A stretch of 64,000 nucleotides of DNA from Volvox africanus (Eukaryota > Chlorophyta > Chlorophyceae > Chlamydomonadales > Volvocaceae), in assembly GCA_030268105.1 (NCBI GenBank), contig BSDZ01000117.1, forward strand, positions 1 to 64,000. Reading direction: 5' to 3'. The first letter of the stretch is position 1. Every line of letters starts with the position of its first letter. The notes under the pieces are model-generated. The model did no database searches. It was not told the DNA's origin and saw nothing but the letters and a program-made list of their open reading frames with translations. The position numbers were made by a program, and so were the translations under genes. Positions 36,901 to 51,097 of the stretch are shown piece after piece.

Positions 36901-39900
36901 TTGGTGGCGGTGTTTGCGGCGGTAGCCGTAGTGGTGTATGTGGCCGTGGTGGCAGCGGTGGCGATGGTGGGAATGGGAACCTCTTTCCGTCCCTCCCTCC
37001 GTCCGCCACCGACGCCACCACCGACGCCGCCAAAGCACCACCATCATCGCCGACAAAGGGCGGGGGAGGGAGATGGGGAGGGCACACCGGAGCCCTATCA
37101 TTATGATTCATATGATTCTTATGAATCTCATGATTATTAATAAATAATAATAGTAATTAAAATAATAATTATTATGATTACAATTATTATGATTATTATA
37201 AATATTAATATTACGTTAATTACGTTAATTATGTTAATTATTATTATTACGTTTATTATGTTAATTATGTTAATTATGTTTATTGTTATCATTAATATTA
37301 TTTATATAAATATATTTATTTTTATAATAATTATTATTTTTATTACTATTATTTTTATTTTTATTACTATTACTGTTATTGGCATTCGATTGTCACTGTT
37401 GCGGATAAGGAATTTCCGTACCTCGCAAGGCACAGCGGACCCGGACGCCTAGCATACTAAGCCCGTCCTGGAATTGTGGCTGCCTACAAAGGCCCAATCG
37501 GAAATGTCAGTGGCAGAATATCCTAAATCCAAAACCAAGGGGAAGGGTCATTCACCACTCTAGAGCGAAACATCCCTGCAAGGTAATCCCTCAGTCAGTC
37601 AAGGCATCAAGACATACACTTGTAACCTTTGAAACTCGATCCCGTATCATATCTTACCCGTTTCGATTTCATGGATGTAGTGACCCTGTTGTGTCCGCCT
37701 ACGAAGGCCCAATCGCAGAATGTCAGTTTAAGATCCAATTATGAACACTGCCCGTACATACCCCAGGATACTGTTGCGGATAAGGAATTTCCGTACCTCG
37801 CAAGGCACAGCGGACCCGGACGCCTAGCATACTAAGCCCGTCCTGGAATTGTGGCTGCCTACAAAGGCCCAATCGGAAATGTCAGTGGCAGAATATCCTA
37901 AATCCAAAACCAAGGGGAAGGGTCATTCACCACTCTAGAGCGAAACATCCCTGCAAGGTAATCCCTCAGTCAGTCAAGGCATCAAGACATACACTTGTAA
38001 CCTTTGAAACTCGATCCCGTATCATATCTTACCCGTTTCGATTTCATGGGTGTAGTGACCCTGTTGTGTCCGCCTACGAAGGCCCAATCGCAGAATGTCA
38101 GTTTAAGATCCAATTATGAACACTGCCCGTACATACCCCAGGATACTGTTGCGGATAAGGAATTTCCGTACCTCGCAAGGCACAGCGGACCCGGACGCCT
38201 AGCATACTAAGCCCGTCCTGGAATTGTGGCTGCCTACAAAGGCCCAATCGGAAATGTCAGTGGCAGAATATCCTAAATCCAAAACCAAGGGGAAGGGTCA
38301 TTCACCACTCTAGAGCGAAACATCCCTGCAAGGTAATCCCTCAGTCAGTCAAGGCATCAAGACATACACATGTAACCTTTGAAACTCGATCCCGTATCAT
38401 ATCTTACCCGTTTCGATTTCATGGGTGTAGTGACCCTGTTGTGTCCGCCTACGAAGGCCCAATCGCAGAATGTCAGTTTAAGATCCAATTATGAACACTG
38501 CCCGTACATACCCCAGGACACTTACAGCGGTCGCCTTGGTGGCGGTGTTTGCGGCGGTAGCCGTAGTGGTGTATGTGGCCGTGGTGGCAGCGGTGGCGAT
38601 GGTGGGAATGGGAACCTCTTTCCGTCCCTCCCTCCGTCCGCCACCGACGCCACCACCGACGCCGCCAAAGCACCACCATCATCGCCGACAAAGGGCGGGG
38701 GAGGGAGATGGGGAGGGCACACCGGAGCCCTATCATTATGATTCATATGATTCTTATGAATCTCATGATTATTAATAAATAATAATAGTAATTAAAATAA
38801 TAATTATTATGATTACAATTATTATGATTATTATAAATATTAATATTACGTTAATTACGTTAATTATGTTAATTATTATTATTACGTTTATTATGTTAAT
38901 TATGTTAATTATGTTTATTGTTATCATTAATATTATTTATATAAATATATTTATTTTTATAATAATTATTATTTTTATTACTATTATTTTTATTTTTATT
39001 ACTATTACTGTTATTGGCATTCGATTGTCACTGTTGCGGATAAGGAATTTCCGTACCTCGCAAGGCACAGCGGACCCGGACGCCTAGCATACTAAGCCCG
39101 TCCTGGAATTGTGGCTGCCTACAAAGGCCCAATCGGAAATGTCAGTGGCAGAATATCCTATATCCAAATCCAAGGGGAAGGGTCATTCACCACTCTAGAG
39201 CGAAACATCCCTGCAAGGTAATCCCTCAGTCAGTCAAGGCATCAAGACATACACATGTCACCTTTGAAACTCGATCCCGTATCATATCTTACCCGTTTCG
39301 ATTTCATGGGTGTAGTGACCCTGTTGTGTCCGCCTACAAAGGCCCAATCGCAGAATGTCAGTTTAAGATCCAATTATGAACACTGCCCGTACATACCCCA
39401 GGATACTGTTGCGGATAAGGGATTTCCGTACCTCGCAAGGCACAGCGGACCCGGACGCCTAGCATACTAAGCCCGTCCTGGAATTGTGGCTGCCTAGAAA
39501 GGCCCAATCGGAAATGTCAGAGGCAGAATATCGTAAATCCAAATCCAAGGGGAAGGGTCATTCACCACTCTAGAGCGAAACATCCCTGCAAGGTAATCCC
39601 TCAGTCAGTCAAGGCATCAAGACATACACATGTCACCTTTGAAACTCGATCCCGTATCATATCTTACCCGTTTCGATTTCATGGGTGTAGTGACCCTGTT
39701 GTGTCCGCCTACGAAGGCCCAATCGCAGAATGTCAGTTTAAGATCCAATTATGAACACTGCCCGTACATACCCCAGGATACTGTTACGGATAAGGAATTT
39801 CCGTACCTCGCAAGGCACAGCGGACCCGGACGCCTAGCATACTAAGCCCGTCCTGGAATTGTGGCTGCCTACAAAGGCCCAATCGGAAATGTCAGTGGCA

Positions 39901-41138
39901 GTATATCGTAAATTCAAAACCAAGGGGAAGGGTCATTCACCACTCTAGAGCGAAACATCCCTGCAAGGTAATCCCTCAGTCAGTCAAGGCATCAAGACAT
40001 ACACTTGTAACCTTTGAAACTCGATCCCGTATCATATCTTACCCGTTTCGATTTCATGGGTGTAGTGACCCTGTTGTGTCCGCCTACGAAGGCCCAATCG
40101 CAGAATGTCAGTTTAAGATCCAATTATGAACACTGCCCGTACATACCCCAGGATACTGTTGCGGATAAGGAGTTTCCGTACCTCGCAAGGCACAGCGGAC
40201 CCGGACGCCTAGCATACTAAGCCCGTCCTGGAATTGTGGCTGCCTACAAAGGCCCAATCGGAAATGTCAGTGGCAGTATATCGTAAATCCAAAACCAAGG
40301 GGAAGGGTCATTCTCCACTCTAGAGCGAAACATTCCTGCAAGGTAATCCCTCAGTCAGTCAAGGCATCAAGACATACACTTGTAACCTTTGAAACTCGAT
40401 CCCGTATCATATCTTACCCGTTTCGATTTCATGGGTGTAGTGACCCTGTTGTGTCCGCCTACGAAGGCCCAATCGCAGAATGTCAGTTTAAGATCCAATT
40501 ATGAACACTGCCCGTACATACCCCAGGATACTGTTGCGGATAAGGAATTTCCGTACCTCGCAAGGCACAGCGGACCCGGACGCCTAGCATACTAAGCCCG
40601 TCCTGGAATTGTGGCTGCCTACAAAGGCCCAATCGGAAATGTCAGTGGCAGAATATCCTAAATCCAAAACCAAGGGGAAGGGTCATTCACCACTCTAGAG
40701 CGAAACATCCCTGCAAGGTAATTCCTCAGTCAGTCAAGGCATCAAGACATACACTTGTAACCTTTGAAACTCGATCCCGTATCATATCTTACCCGTTTCG
40801 ATTTCATGGGTGTAGTGACCCTGTTGTGTCCGCCTACGAAGGCCCAATCGCAGAATGTCAGTTTAAGATCCAATTATGAACACTGCCCGTACATACCCCA
40901 GGATACTGTTGCGGATAAGGAATTTCCGTACCTCGCAAGGCACAGCGGACCCGGACGCCTAGCATACTAAGCCCGTCCTGGAATTGTGGCTGCCTACAAA
41001 GGCCCAATCGGAAATGTCAGTGGCAGTATATCGTAAATCCAAAACCAAGGGGAAGGGTCATTCACCACTCTAGAGCGAAACATCCCTGCAAGGTAATCCC
41101 TCAGTCAGTCAAGGCATCAAGACATACACATGTCACCT

Positions 41139-44100
41139 TTGAAACTCGATCCCGTATCATATCTTACCCGTTTCGATTTCATGGGTGTAGTGACCCTGTT
41201 GTGTCCGCCTACGAAGGCCCAATCGCAGAATGTCAGTTTAAGATACCAATTATGAACACTGCCCGTACATACCCCAGGACACTTACAGCGGTCGCCTTGG
41301 TGGCGGTGTTTGCGGCGGTAGCCGTAGTGGTGTATGTGGCCGTGGTGGCAGCGGTGGCGATGGTGGGAATGGGAACCTCTTTCCGTCCCTCCCTCCGTCC
41401 GCCACCGACGCCACCACCGACGCCGCCAAAGCACCACCATCATCGCCGACAAAGGGCGGGGGAGGGAGATGGGGAGGGCACACCGGAGCCCTATCATTAT
41501 GATTCATATGATTCTTATGAATCTCATGATTATTAATAAATAATAATAGTAATTAAAATAATAATTATTATGATTACAATTATTATGATTATTATAAATA
41601 TTAATATTACGTTAATTATGTTAATTATGTTAATTATTATTATTACGTTTATTATGTTTATTATGTTTATTGTTATCATTAATAATATTTATATAAATAT
41701 ATTAATTTTTATAATAATTATTATTTTTATTACTATTATTTTTATTTTTATTACTATTACTGTTATTGGCATTCGATTGTCACTGTTGCGGATAAGGAAT
41801 TTCCGTACCTCGCAAGGCACAGCGGACCCGGACGCCTAGCATACTAAGCCCGTCCTGGAATTGTGGCTGCCTACAAAGGCCCAATCGGAAATGTCAGTGG
41901 CAGAATATCCTAAATCCAAAACCAAGGGGAAGGGTCATTCACCACTCTAGAGCGAAACATCCCTGCAAGGTAATTCCTCAGTCAGTCAAGGCATCAAGAC
42001 ATACACTTGTAACCTTTGAAACTCGATCCCGTATCATATCTTACCCGTTTCGATTTCATGGGTGTAGTGACCCTGTTGTGTCCGCCTACGAAGGCCAAAT
42101 CGCAGAATGTCAGTTTAAGATCCAATTATGAACACTGCCCGTACATACCCCAGGATACTGTTGCGGATAAGGAATTTCCGTACCTCGCAAGGCACAGCAA
42201 ACCCGGACGCCTAGCATACTAAGCCCGTCCTGGAATTGTGGCTGCCTACAAAGGCCCAATCGGAAATGTCAGTGGCAGAATATCCTAAATCCAAAACCAA
42301 GGGGAAGGGTCATTCACCACTCTAGAGCGAAACATCCCTGCAAGGTAATCCCTCAGTCAGTCAAGGCATCAAGACATACACATGTCACCTTTGAAACTCG
42401 ATCCCGTATCATATCTTACCCGTTTCGATTTCATGGGTGTAGTGACCCTGTTGTGTCCGCCTACGAAGGCCCAATCGCAGAATGTCAGTTTAAGATCCAA
42501 TTATTAACACTGCCCGTACATACCCCAGGACACTTACAGCGGTCGCCTTGGTGGCGGTGTTTGCGGCGGTAGCCGTAGTGGTGTATGTGGCCGTGGTGGC
42601 AGCGGTGGCGATGGTGGGAATGGGAACCTCTTTCCGTCCCTCCCTCCGTCCGCCACCGACGCCACCACCGACGCCGCCAAAGCACCACCATCATCGCCGA
42701 CAAAGGGCGGGGGAGGGAGATGGGGAGGGCACACCGGAGCCCTATCATTATGATTCATATGATTCTTATGAATCTCATGATTATTAATAAATAATAATAG
42801 TAATTAAAATAATAATTATTATGATTACAATTATTATGATTATTATAAATATTAATATTACGTTAATTATGTTAATTATGTTAATTATTATTATTACGTT
42901 TATTATGTTTATTATGTTTATTGTTATCATTAATAATATTTATATAAATATATTAATTTTTATAATAATTATTATTTTTATTACTATTATTTTTATTTTT
43001 ATTACTATTACTGTTATTGGCATTCGATTGTCACTGTTGCGGATAAGGAATTTCCGTACCTCGCAAGGCACAGCGGACCCGGACGCCTAGCATACTAAGC
43101 CCGTCCTGGAATTGTGGCTGCCTACAAAGGCCCAATCGGAAATGTCAGTGGCAGAATATCCTTAATCCAAAACCAAGGGGAAGGGTCATTCACCACTCTA
43201 GAGCGAAACATCCCTGCAAGGTAATCCCTCAGTCAGTCAAGGCATCAAGACATACACTTGTAACCTTTGAAACTCGATCCCGTATCATATCTTACCCGTT
43301 TCGATTTCATGGGTGTAGTGACCCTGTTGTGTCCGCCTACGAAGGCCCAATCGCAGAATGTCAGTTTAAGATCCAATTATGAACACTGCCCGTACATACC
43401 CCAGGATACTGTTGCGGATAAGGAATTTCCGTACCTCGCAAGGCACAGCGGACCCGGACGCCTAGCATACTAAGCCCGTCCTGGAATTGTGGCTGCCTAC
43501 AAAGGCCCAATCGGAAATGTCAGTGGGAGAATATCCTAAATCCAAAACCAAGGGGAAGGGTCATTCACCACTCTAGAGCGAAACATCCCTGCAAGGTAAT
43601 CCCTCAGTCAGTCAAGGCATCAAGACATACACATGTCACCTTTGAAACTCGATCCCGTATCATATCTTACCCGTTTCGATTTCATGGGTGTAGTGACCCT
43701 GTTGTGTCCGCCTACGAAGGCCCAATCGCAGAATGTCAGTTTAAGATCCAATTATGAACACTGCCCGTACATACCCCAGGACACTTACAGCGGTCGCCTT
43801 GGTGGCGGTGTTTGCGGCGGTAGCCGTAGTGGTGTATGTGGCCGTGGTGGCAGCGGTGGCGATGGTGGGAATGGGAACCTCTTTCCGTCCCTCCCTCCGT
43901 CCGCCACCGACGCCACCACCGACGCCGCCAAAGCACCACCATCATCGCCGACAAAGGGCGGGGGAGGGAGATGGGGAGGGCACACCGGAGCCCTATCATT
44001 ATGATTCATATGATTCTTATGAATCTCATGATTATTAATAAATAATAATAGTAATTAAAATAATAATTATTATGATTACAATTATTATGATTATTATAAA

Positions 44101-45642
44101 TATTAATATTACGTTAATTATGTTAATTATGTTAATTATTATTATTACGTTTATTATGTTTATTATGTTTATTGTTATCATTAATAATATTTATATAAAT
44201 ATATTAATTTTTATAATAATTATTATTTTTATTACTATTATTTTTATTTTTATTACTATTACTGTTATTGGCATTCGATTGTCACTGTTGCGGATAAGGA
44301 ATTTCCGTACCTCGCAAGGCACAGCAAACCCGGACGCCTAGCATACTAAGCCCGTCCTGGAATTGTGGCTGCCTACAAAGGCCCAATCGGAAATGTCAGT
44401 GGCAGAATATCCTAAATCCAAATCCAAGGGGAAGGGTCATTCACCACTCTAGAGCGAAACATCCCTGCAAGGTAATCCCTCAGTCAGTCAAGGCATCAAG
44501 ACATACACATGTCACCTTTGAAACTCGATCCCGTATCATATCTTACCCGTTTCGATTTCATGGGTGTAGTGACCCTGTTGTGTCCGCCTACGAAGGCCCA
44601 ATCGCAGAATGTCAGTTTAAGATCCAATTATGAACACTGCCCGTACATACCCCAGGATACTGTTGCGGATAAGGAATTTCCGTACCTCGCAAGGCACAGC
44701 GGACCCGGACGCCTAGCATACTAAGCCCGTCCTGGAATTGTGGCTGCCTACAAAGGCCCAATCGGAAATGTCAGTGGCAGAATATCGTAAATCCAAAACC
44801 AAGGGGAAGGGTCATTCACCACTCTAGAGCGAAACATCCCTGCAAGGTAATCCCTCAGTCAGTCAAGGCATCAAGACATACACATGTCACCTTTGAAACT
44901 CGATCCCGTATCATATCTTACCCGTTTCGATTTCATGGGTGTAGTGACCCTGTTGTGTCCGCCTACGAAGGCCCAATCGCAGAATGTCAGTTTAAGATCC
45001 AATTATGAACACTGCCCGTACATACCCCAGGATACTGTTGCGGATAAGGAATTTCCGTACCTCGCAAGGCACAGCGGACCCGGACGCCTAGCATACTAAG
45101 CCCGTCCTGGAATTGTGGCTGCCTACAAAGGCCCAATCGGAAATGTCAGTGGCAGTATATCGTAAATCCAAAACCAAGGGGAAGGGTCATTCACCACTCT
45201 AGAGCGAAACATCCCTGCAAGGTAATCCCTCAGTCAGTCAAGGCATCAAGACATACACATGTCACCTTTGAAACTCGATCCCGTATCATATCTTACCCGT
45301 TTCGATTTCATGGGTGTAGTGACCCTGTTGTGTCCGCCTACGAAGGCCATATCGCAGAATGTCAGTTTAAGATCCAATTATGAACACTGCCCGTACATAC
45401 CCCAGGATACTGTTGCGGATAAGGAATTTCCGTACCTCGCAAGGCACAGCGGACCCGGACGCCTAGCATACTAAGCCCGTCCTGGAATTGTGGCTGCCTA
45501 CAAAGGCCCAATCGGAAATGTCAGTGGCAGTATATCGTAAATCCAAAACCAAGGGGAAGGGTCATTCACCACTCTAGAGCGAAACATCCCTGCAAGGTAA
45601 TCCCTCAGTCAGTCAAGGCATCAAGACATACACATGTCACCT
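41139..45642 (+). repeat. Higher-order satellite block, copy 1 (4504 bp)
   Basis: Unit order: long (41139, with an extra base in GATACCAATT), short (42016, with GGCCAAATCG and CAGCAAACCC), long (42391), short (43267), long (43642, with CAGCAAACCC after the AT block), then short units at 44518, 44893 and 45268. Long units here are 876-877 bp, with an AT block about 9 bp shorter than in the central array. Confidence 0.88.
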
Positions 45643-48600
45643 TTGAAACTCGATCCCGTATCATATCTTACCCGTTTCGATTTCATGGGTGTAGTGACCC
45701 TGTTGTGTCCGCCTACGAAGGCCCAATCGCAGAATGTCAGTTTAAGATACCAATTATGAACACTGCCCGTACATACCCCAGGACACTTACAGCGGTCGCC
45801 TTGGTGGCGGTGTTTGCGGCGGTAGCCGTAGTGGTGTATGTGGCCGTGGTGGCAGCGGTGGCGATGGTGGGAATGGGAACCTCTTTCCGTCCCTCCCTCC
45901 GTCCGCCACCGACGCCACCACCGACGCCGCCAAAGCACCACCATCATCGCCGACAAAGGGCGGGGGAGGGAGATGGGGAGGGCACACCGGAGCCCTATCA
46001 TTATGATTCATATGATTCTTATGAATCTCATGATTATTAATAAATAATAATAGTAATTAAAATAATAATTATTATGATTACAATTATTATGATTATTATA
46101 AATATTAATATTACGTTAATTATGTTAATTATGTTAATTATTAATATTACGTTTATTATGTTTATTATGTTTATTGTTATCATTAATAATATTTATATAA
46201 ATATATTAATTTTTATAATAATTATTATTTTTATTACTATTATTTTTATTTTTATTACTATTACTGTTATTGGCATTCGATTGTCACTGTTGCGGATAAG
46301 GAATTTCCGTACCTCGCAAGGCACAGCGGACCCGGACGCCTAGCATACTAAGCCCGTCCTGGAATTGTGGCTGCCTACAAAGGCCCAATCGGAAATGTCA
46401 GTGGCAGAATATCCTTAATCCAAAACCAAGGGGAAGGGTCATTCACCACTCTAGAGCGAAACATCCCTGCAAGGTAATTCCTCAGTCAGTCAAGGCATCA
46501 AGACATACACTTGTAACCTTTGAAACTCGATCCCGTATCATATCTTACCCGTTTCGATTTCATGGGTGTAGTGACCCTGTTGTGTCCGCCTACGAAGGCC
46601 AAATCGCAGAATGTCAGTTTAAGATCCAATTATGAACACTGCCCGTACATACCCCAGGATACTGTTGCGGATAAGGAATTTCCGTACCTCGCAAGGCACA
46701 GCAAACCCGGACGCCTAGCATACTAAGCCCGTCCTGGAATTGTGGCTGCCTACAAAGGCCCAATCGGAAATGTCAGTGGCAGAATATCCTAAATCCAAAA
46801 CCAAGGGGAAGGGTCATTCACCACTCTAGAGCGAAACATCCCTGCAAGGTAATCCCTCAGTCAGTCAAGGCATCAAGACATACACATGTCACCTTTGAAA
46901 CTCGATCCCGTATCATATCTTACCCGTTTCGATTTCATGGGTGTAGTGACCCTGTTGTGTCCGCCTACGAAGGCCCAATCGCAGAATGTCAGTTTAAGAT
47001 CCAATTATGAACACTGCCCGTACATACCCCAGGACACTTACAGCGGTCGCCTTGGTGGCGGTGTTTGCGGCGGTAGCCGTAGTGGTGTATGTGGCCGTGG
47101 TGGCAGCGGTGGCGATGGTGGGAATGGGAACCTCTTTCCGTCCCTCCCTCCGTCCGCCACCGACGCCACCACCGACGCCGCCAAAGCACCACCATCATCG
47201 CCGACAAAGGGCGGGGGAGGGAGATGGGGAGGGCACACCGGAGCCCTATCATTATGATTCATATGATTCTTATGAATCTCATGATTATTAATAAATAATA
47301 ATAGTAATTAAAATAATAATTATTATGATTACAATTATTATGATTATTATAAATATTAATATTACGTTAATTATGTTAATTATGTTAATTATTATTATTA
47401 CGTTTATTATGTTTATTATGTTTATTGTTATCATTAATAATATTTATATAAATATATTAATTTTTATAATAATTATTATTTTTATTACTATTATTTTTAT
47501 TTTTATTACTATTACTGTTATTGGCATTCGATTGTCACTGTTGCGGATAAGGAATTTCCGTACCTCGCAAGGCACAGCGGACCCGGACGCCTAGCATACT
47601 AAGCCCGTCCTGGAATTGTGGCTGCCTACAAAGGCCCAATCGGAAATGTCAGTGGCAGTATATCGTAAATCCAAAACCAAGGGGAAGGGTCATTCACCAC
47701 TCTAGAGCGAAACATCCCTGCAAGGTAATCCCTCAGTCAGTCAAGGCATCAAGACATACACATGTCACCTTTGAAACTCGATCCCGTATCATATCTTACC
47801 CGTTTCGATTTCATGGGTGTAGTGACCCTGTTGTGTCCGCCTACGAAGGCCCAATCGCAGAATGTCAGTTTAAGATCCAATTATGAACACTGCCCGTACA
47901 TACCCCAGGACACTTACAGCGGTCGCCTTGGTGGCGGTGTTTGCGGCGGTAGCCGTAGTGGTGTATGTGGCCGTGGTGGCAGCGGTGGCGATGGTGGGAA
48001 TGGGAACCTCTTTCCGTCCCTCCCTCCGTCCGCCACCGACGCCACCACCGACGCCGCCAAAGCACCACCATCATCGCCGACAAAGGGCGGGGGAGGGAGA
48101 TGGGGAGGGCACACCGGAGCCCTATCATTATGATTCATATGATTCTTATGAATCTCATGATTATTAATAAATAATAATAGTAATTAAAATAATAATTATT
48201 ATGATTACAATTATTATGATTATTATAAATATTAATATTACGTTAATTATGTTAATTATGTTAATTATTATTATTACGTTTATTATGTTTATTATGTTTA
48301 TTGTTATCATTAATAATATTTATATAAATATATTAATTTTTATAATAATTATTATTTTTATTACTATTATTTTTATTTTTATTACTATTACTGTTATTGG
48401 CATTCGATTGTCACTGTTGCGGATAAGGAATTTCCGTACCTCGCAAGGCACAGCGGACCCGGACGCCTAGCATACTAAGCCCGTCCTGGAATTGTGGCTG
48501 CCTACAAAGGCCCAATCGGAAATGTCAGTGGCAGAATATCCTTAATCCAAAACCAAGGGGAAGGGTCATTCACCACTCTAGAGCGAAACATCCCTGCAAG

Positions 48601-50647
48601 GTAATCCCTCAGTCAGTCAAGGCATCAAGACATACACATGTCACCTTTGAAACTCGATCCCGTATCATATCTTACCCGTTTCGATTTCATGGGTGTAGTG
48701 ACCCTGTTGTGTCCGCCTACGAAGGCCCAATCGCAGAATGTCAGTTTAAGATCCAATTATGAACACTGCCCGTACATACCCCAGGATACTGTTGCGGATA
48801 AGGAATTTCCGTACCTCGCAAGGCACAGCGGACCCGGACGCCTAGCATACTAAGCCCGTCCTGGAATTGTGGCTGCCTACAAAGGCCCAATCGGAAATGT
48901 CAGTGGCAGAATATCCTAAATCCAAAACCAAGGGGAAGGGTCATTCACCACTCTAGAGCGAAACATCCCTGCAAGGTAATCCCTCAGTCAGTCAAGGCAT
49001 CAAGACATACACATGTCACCTTTGAAACTCGATCCCGTATCATATCTTACCCGTTTCGATTTCATGGGTGTAGTGACCCTGTTGTGTCCGCCTACGAAGG
49101 CCCAATCGCAGAATGTCAGTTTAAGATCCAATTATGAACACTGCCCGTACATACCCCAGGACACTTACAGCGGTCGCCTTGGTGGCGGTGTTTGCGGCGG
49201 TAGCCGTAGTGGTGTATGTGGCCGTGGTGGCAGCGGTGGCGATGGTGGGAATGGGAACCTCTTTCCGTCCCTCCCTCCGTCCGCCACCGACGCCACCACC
49301 GACGCCGCCAAAGCACCACCATCATCGCCGACAAAGGGCGGGGGAGGGAGATGGGGAGGGCACACCGGAGCCCTATCATTATGATTCATATGATTCTTAT
49401 GAATCTCATGATTATTAATAAATAATAATAGTAATTAAAATAATAATTATTATGATTACAATTATTATGATTATTATAAATATTAATATTACGTTAATTA
49501 TGTTAATTATGTTAATTATTATTATTACGTTTATTATGTTTATTATGTTTATTGTTATCATTAATAATATTTATATAAATATATTAATTTTTATAATAAT
49601 TATTATTTTTATTACTATTATTTTTATTTTTATTACTATTACTGTTATTGGCATTCGATTGTCACTGTTGCGGATAAGGAATTTCCGTACCTCGCAAGGC
49701 ACAGCAAACCCGGACGCCTAGCATACTAAGCCCGTCCTGGAATTGTGGCTGCCTACAAAGGCCCAATCGGAAATGTCAGTGGCAGAATATCCTAAATCCA
49801 AATCCAAGGGGAAGGGTCATTCACCACTCTAGAGCGAAACATCCCTGCAAGGTAATCCCTCAGTCAGTCAAGGCATCAAGACATACACATGTCACCTTTG
49901 AAACTCGATCCCGTATCATATCTTACCCGTTTCGATTTCATGGGTGTAGTGACCCTGTTGTGTCCGCCTACGAAGGCCCAATCGCAGAATGTCAGTTTAA
50001 GATCCAATTATGAACACTGCCCGTACATACCCCAGGATACTGTTGCGGATAAGGAATTTCCGTACCTCGCAAGGCACAGCGGACCCGGACGCCTAGCATA
50101 CTAAGCCCGTCCTGGAATTGTGGCTGCCTACAAAGGCCCAATCGGAAATGTCAGTGGCAGAATATCGTAAATCCAAAACCAAGGGGAAGGGTCATTCACC
50201 ACTCTAGAGCGAAACATCCCTGCAAGGTAATCCCTCAGTCAGTCAAGGCATCAAGACATACACATGTCACCTTTGAAACTCGATCCCGTATCATATCTTA
50301 CCCGTTTCGATTTCATGGGTGTAGTGACCCTGTTGTGTCCGCCTACGAAGGCCCAATCGCAGAATGTCAGTTTAAGATCCAATTATGAACACTGCCCGTA
50401 CATACCCCAGGATACTGTTGCGGATAAGGAATTTCCGTACCTCGCAAGGCACAGCGGACCCGGACGCCTAGCATACTAAGCCCGTCCTGGAATTGTGGCT
50501 GCCTACAAAGGCCCAATCGGAAATGTCAGTGGCAGTATATCGTAAATCCAAAACCAAGGGGAAGGGTCATTCACCACTCTAGAGCGAAACATCCCTGCAA
50601 GGTAATCCCTCAGTCAGTCAAGGCATCAAGACATACACATGTCACCT
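45643..50647 (+). repeat. Higher-order satellite block, copy 2 (5005 bp)
   Basis: Repeats the order and diagnostic variants of the preceding block: long (45643, same extra base), short (46520, same GGCCAAATCG and CAGCAAACCC), long (46895), an additional long unit (47771), short (48647), long (49022, CAGCAAACCC), and short (49898, 50273). It differs by one extra long unit and one fewer short unit, so a block duplication was followed by unequal exchange. Confidence 0.88.
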
Positions 50648-51097
50648 TTGAAACTCGATCCCGTATCATATCTTACCCGTTTCGATTTCATGGGTGTAGT
50701 GACCCTGTTGTGTCCGCCTACGAAGGCCCAATCGCAGAATGTCAGTTTAAGATCCAATTATGAACACTGCCCGTACATACCCCAGGATACTTACAGCGTT
50801 GGTGGCCATGATGGCTGTGGGGGCGGACATGGCGGTACGGCGGCGATGGAGGCGGTGTTGGCGGTCTTGGCGTCGGTCTCCGTGGTGGCGGTGGTGAAGG
50901 CGGTAGCGGTGATGGTGTATGTTGCCGTGGTGACGGCGGTGGCGATGGTGGGAATGGTGGCCTCTCTCCCTCCCTCCTTCCGTCCTTCCGACCGCCCACC
51001 CAATCTCCCTCCCGCCCTCCCTCCCTCCCTGTCTACCTTCATACGGCGGTGGCGATGGTGGCTGTCATGATGGCGGTCGCGAAGGTATCTACATACC
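50648..51097 (+). repeat. Divergent terminal satellite unit with GC-rich triplet and polypyrimidine tract
   Basis: Follows the unit sequence to CCCCAGGATACTTACAGCG, then departs into a different but related GC-rich block of GGTGGCGG and GATGGCGG words, followed by a C/T-rich tract (about 50960-51042, TCCCTCCCTCC type) and more triplets. It lacks the AT-rich half and the unit tail. The array ends here, and AT-rich bacterial-type sequence begins at about 51098. Confidence 0.85.

Larger units (their letters stand above)
9361..41138 (+). repeat. Satellite array, central block
   Basis: Continuation of the array in the same orientation. Short units of 375 bp alternate irregularly with twelve long units (10439, 12074, 14459, 16094, 18854, 20489, 22499, 27134, 28769, 34359, 36744, 38379), all 885 bp here. 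Those to the left of the transposon are 886 bp and those from 41139 on are 876-877 bp. Runs of up to eleven short units occur between long ones (28019-34358 carries only one long unit). The same patterns of linked substitutions recur at several places, so units have been copied in blocks. Confidence 0.97.

Noticed and set aside
1..51097. CRISPR array
   Set aside because: Units are 375-886 bp and fully repeated with no unique spacers.
1..51097. rDNA or tRNA repeat array
   Set aside because: No rRNA- or tRNA-like conserved motifs in the unit.
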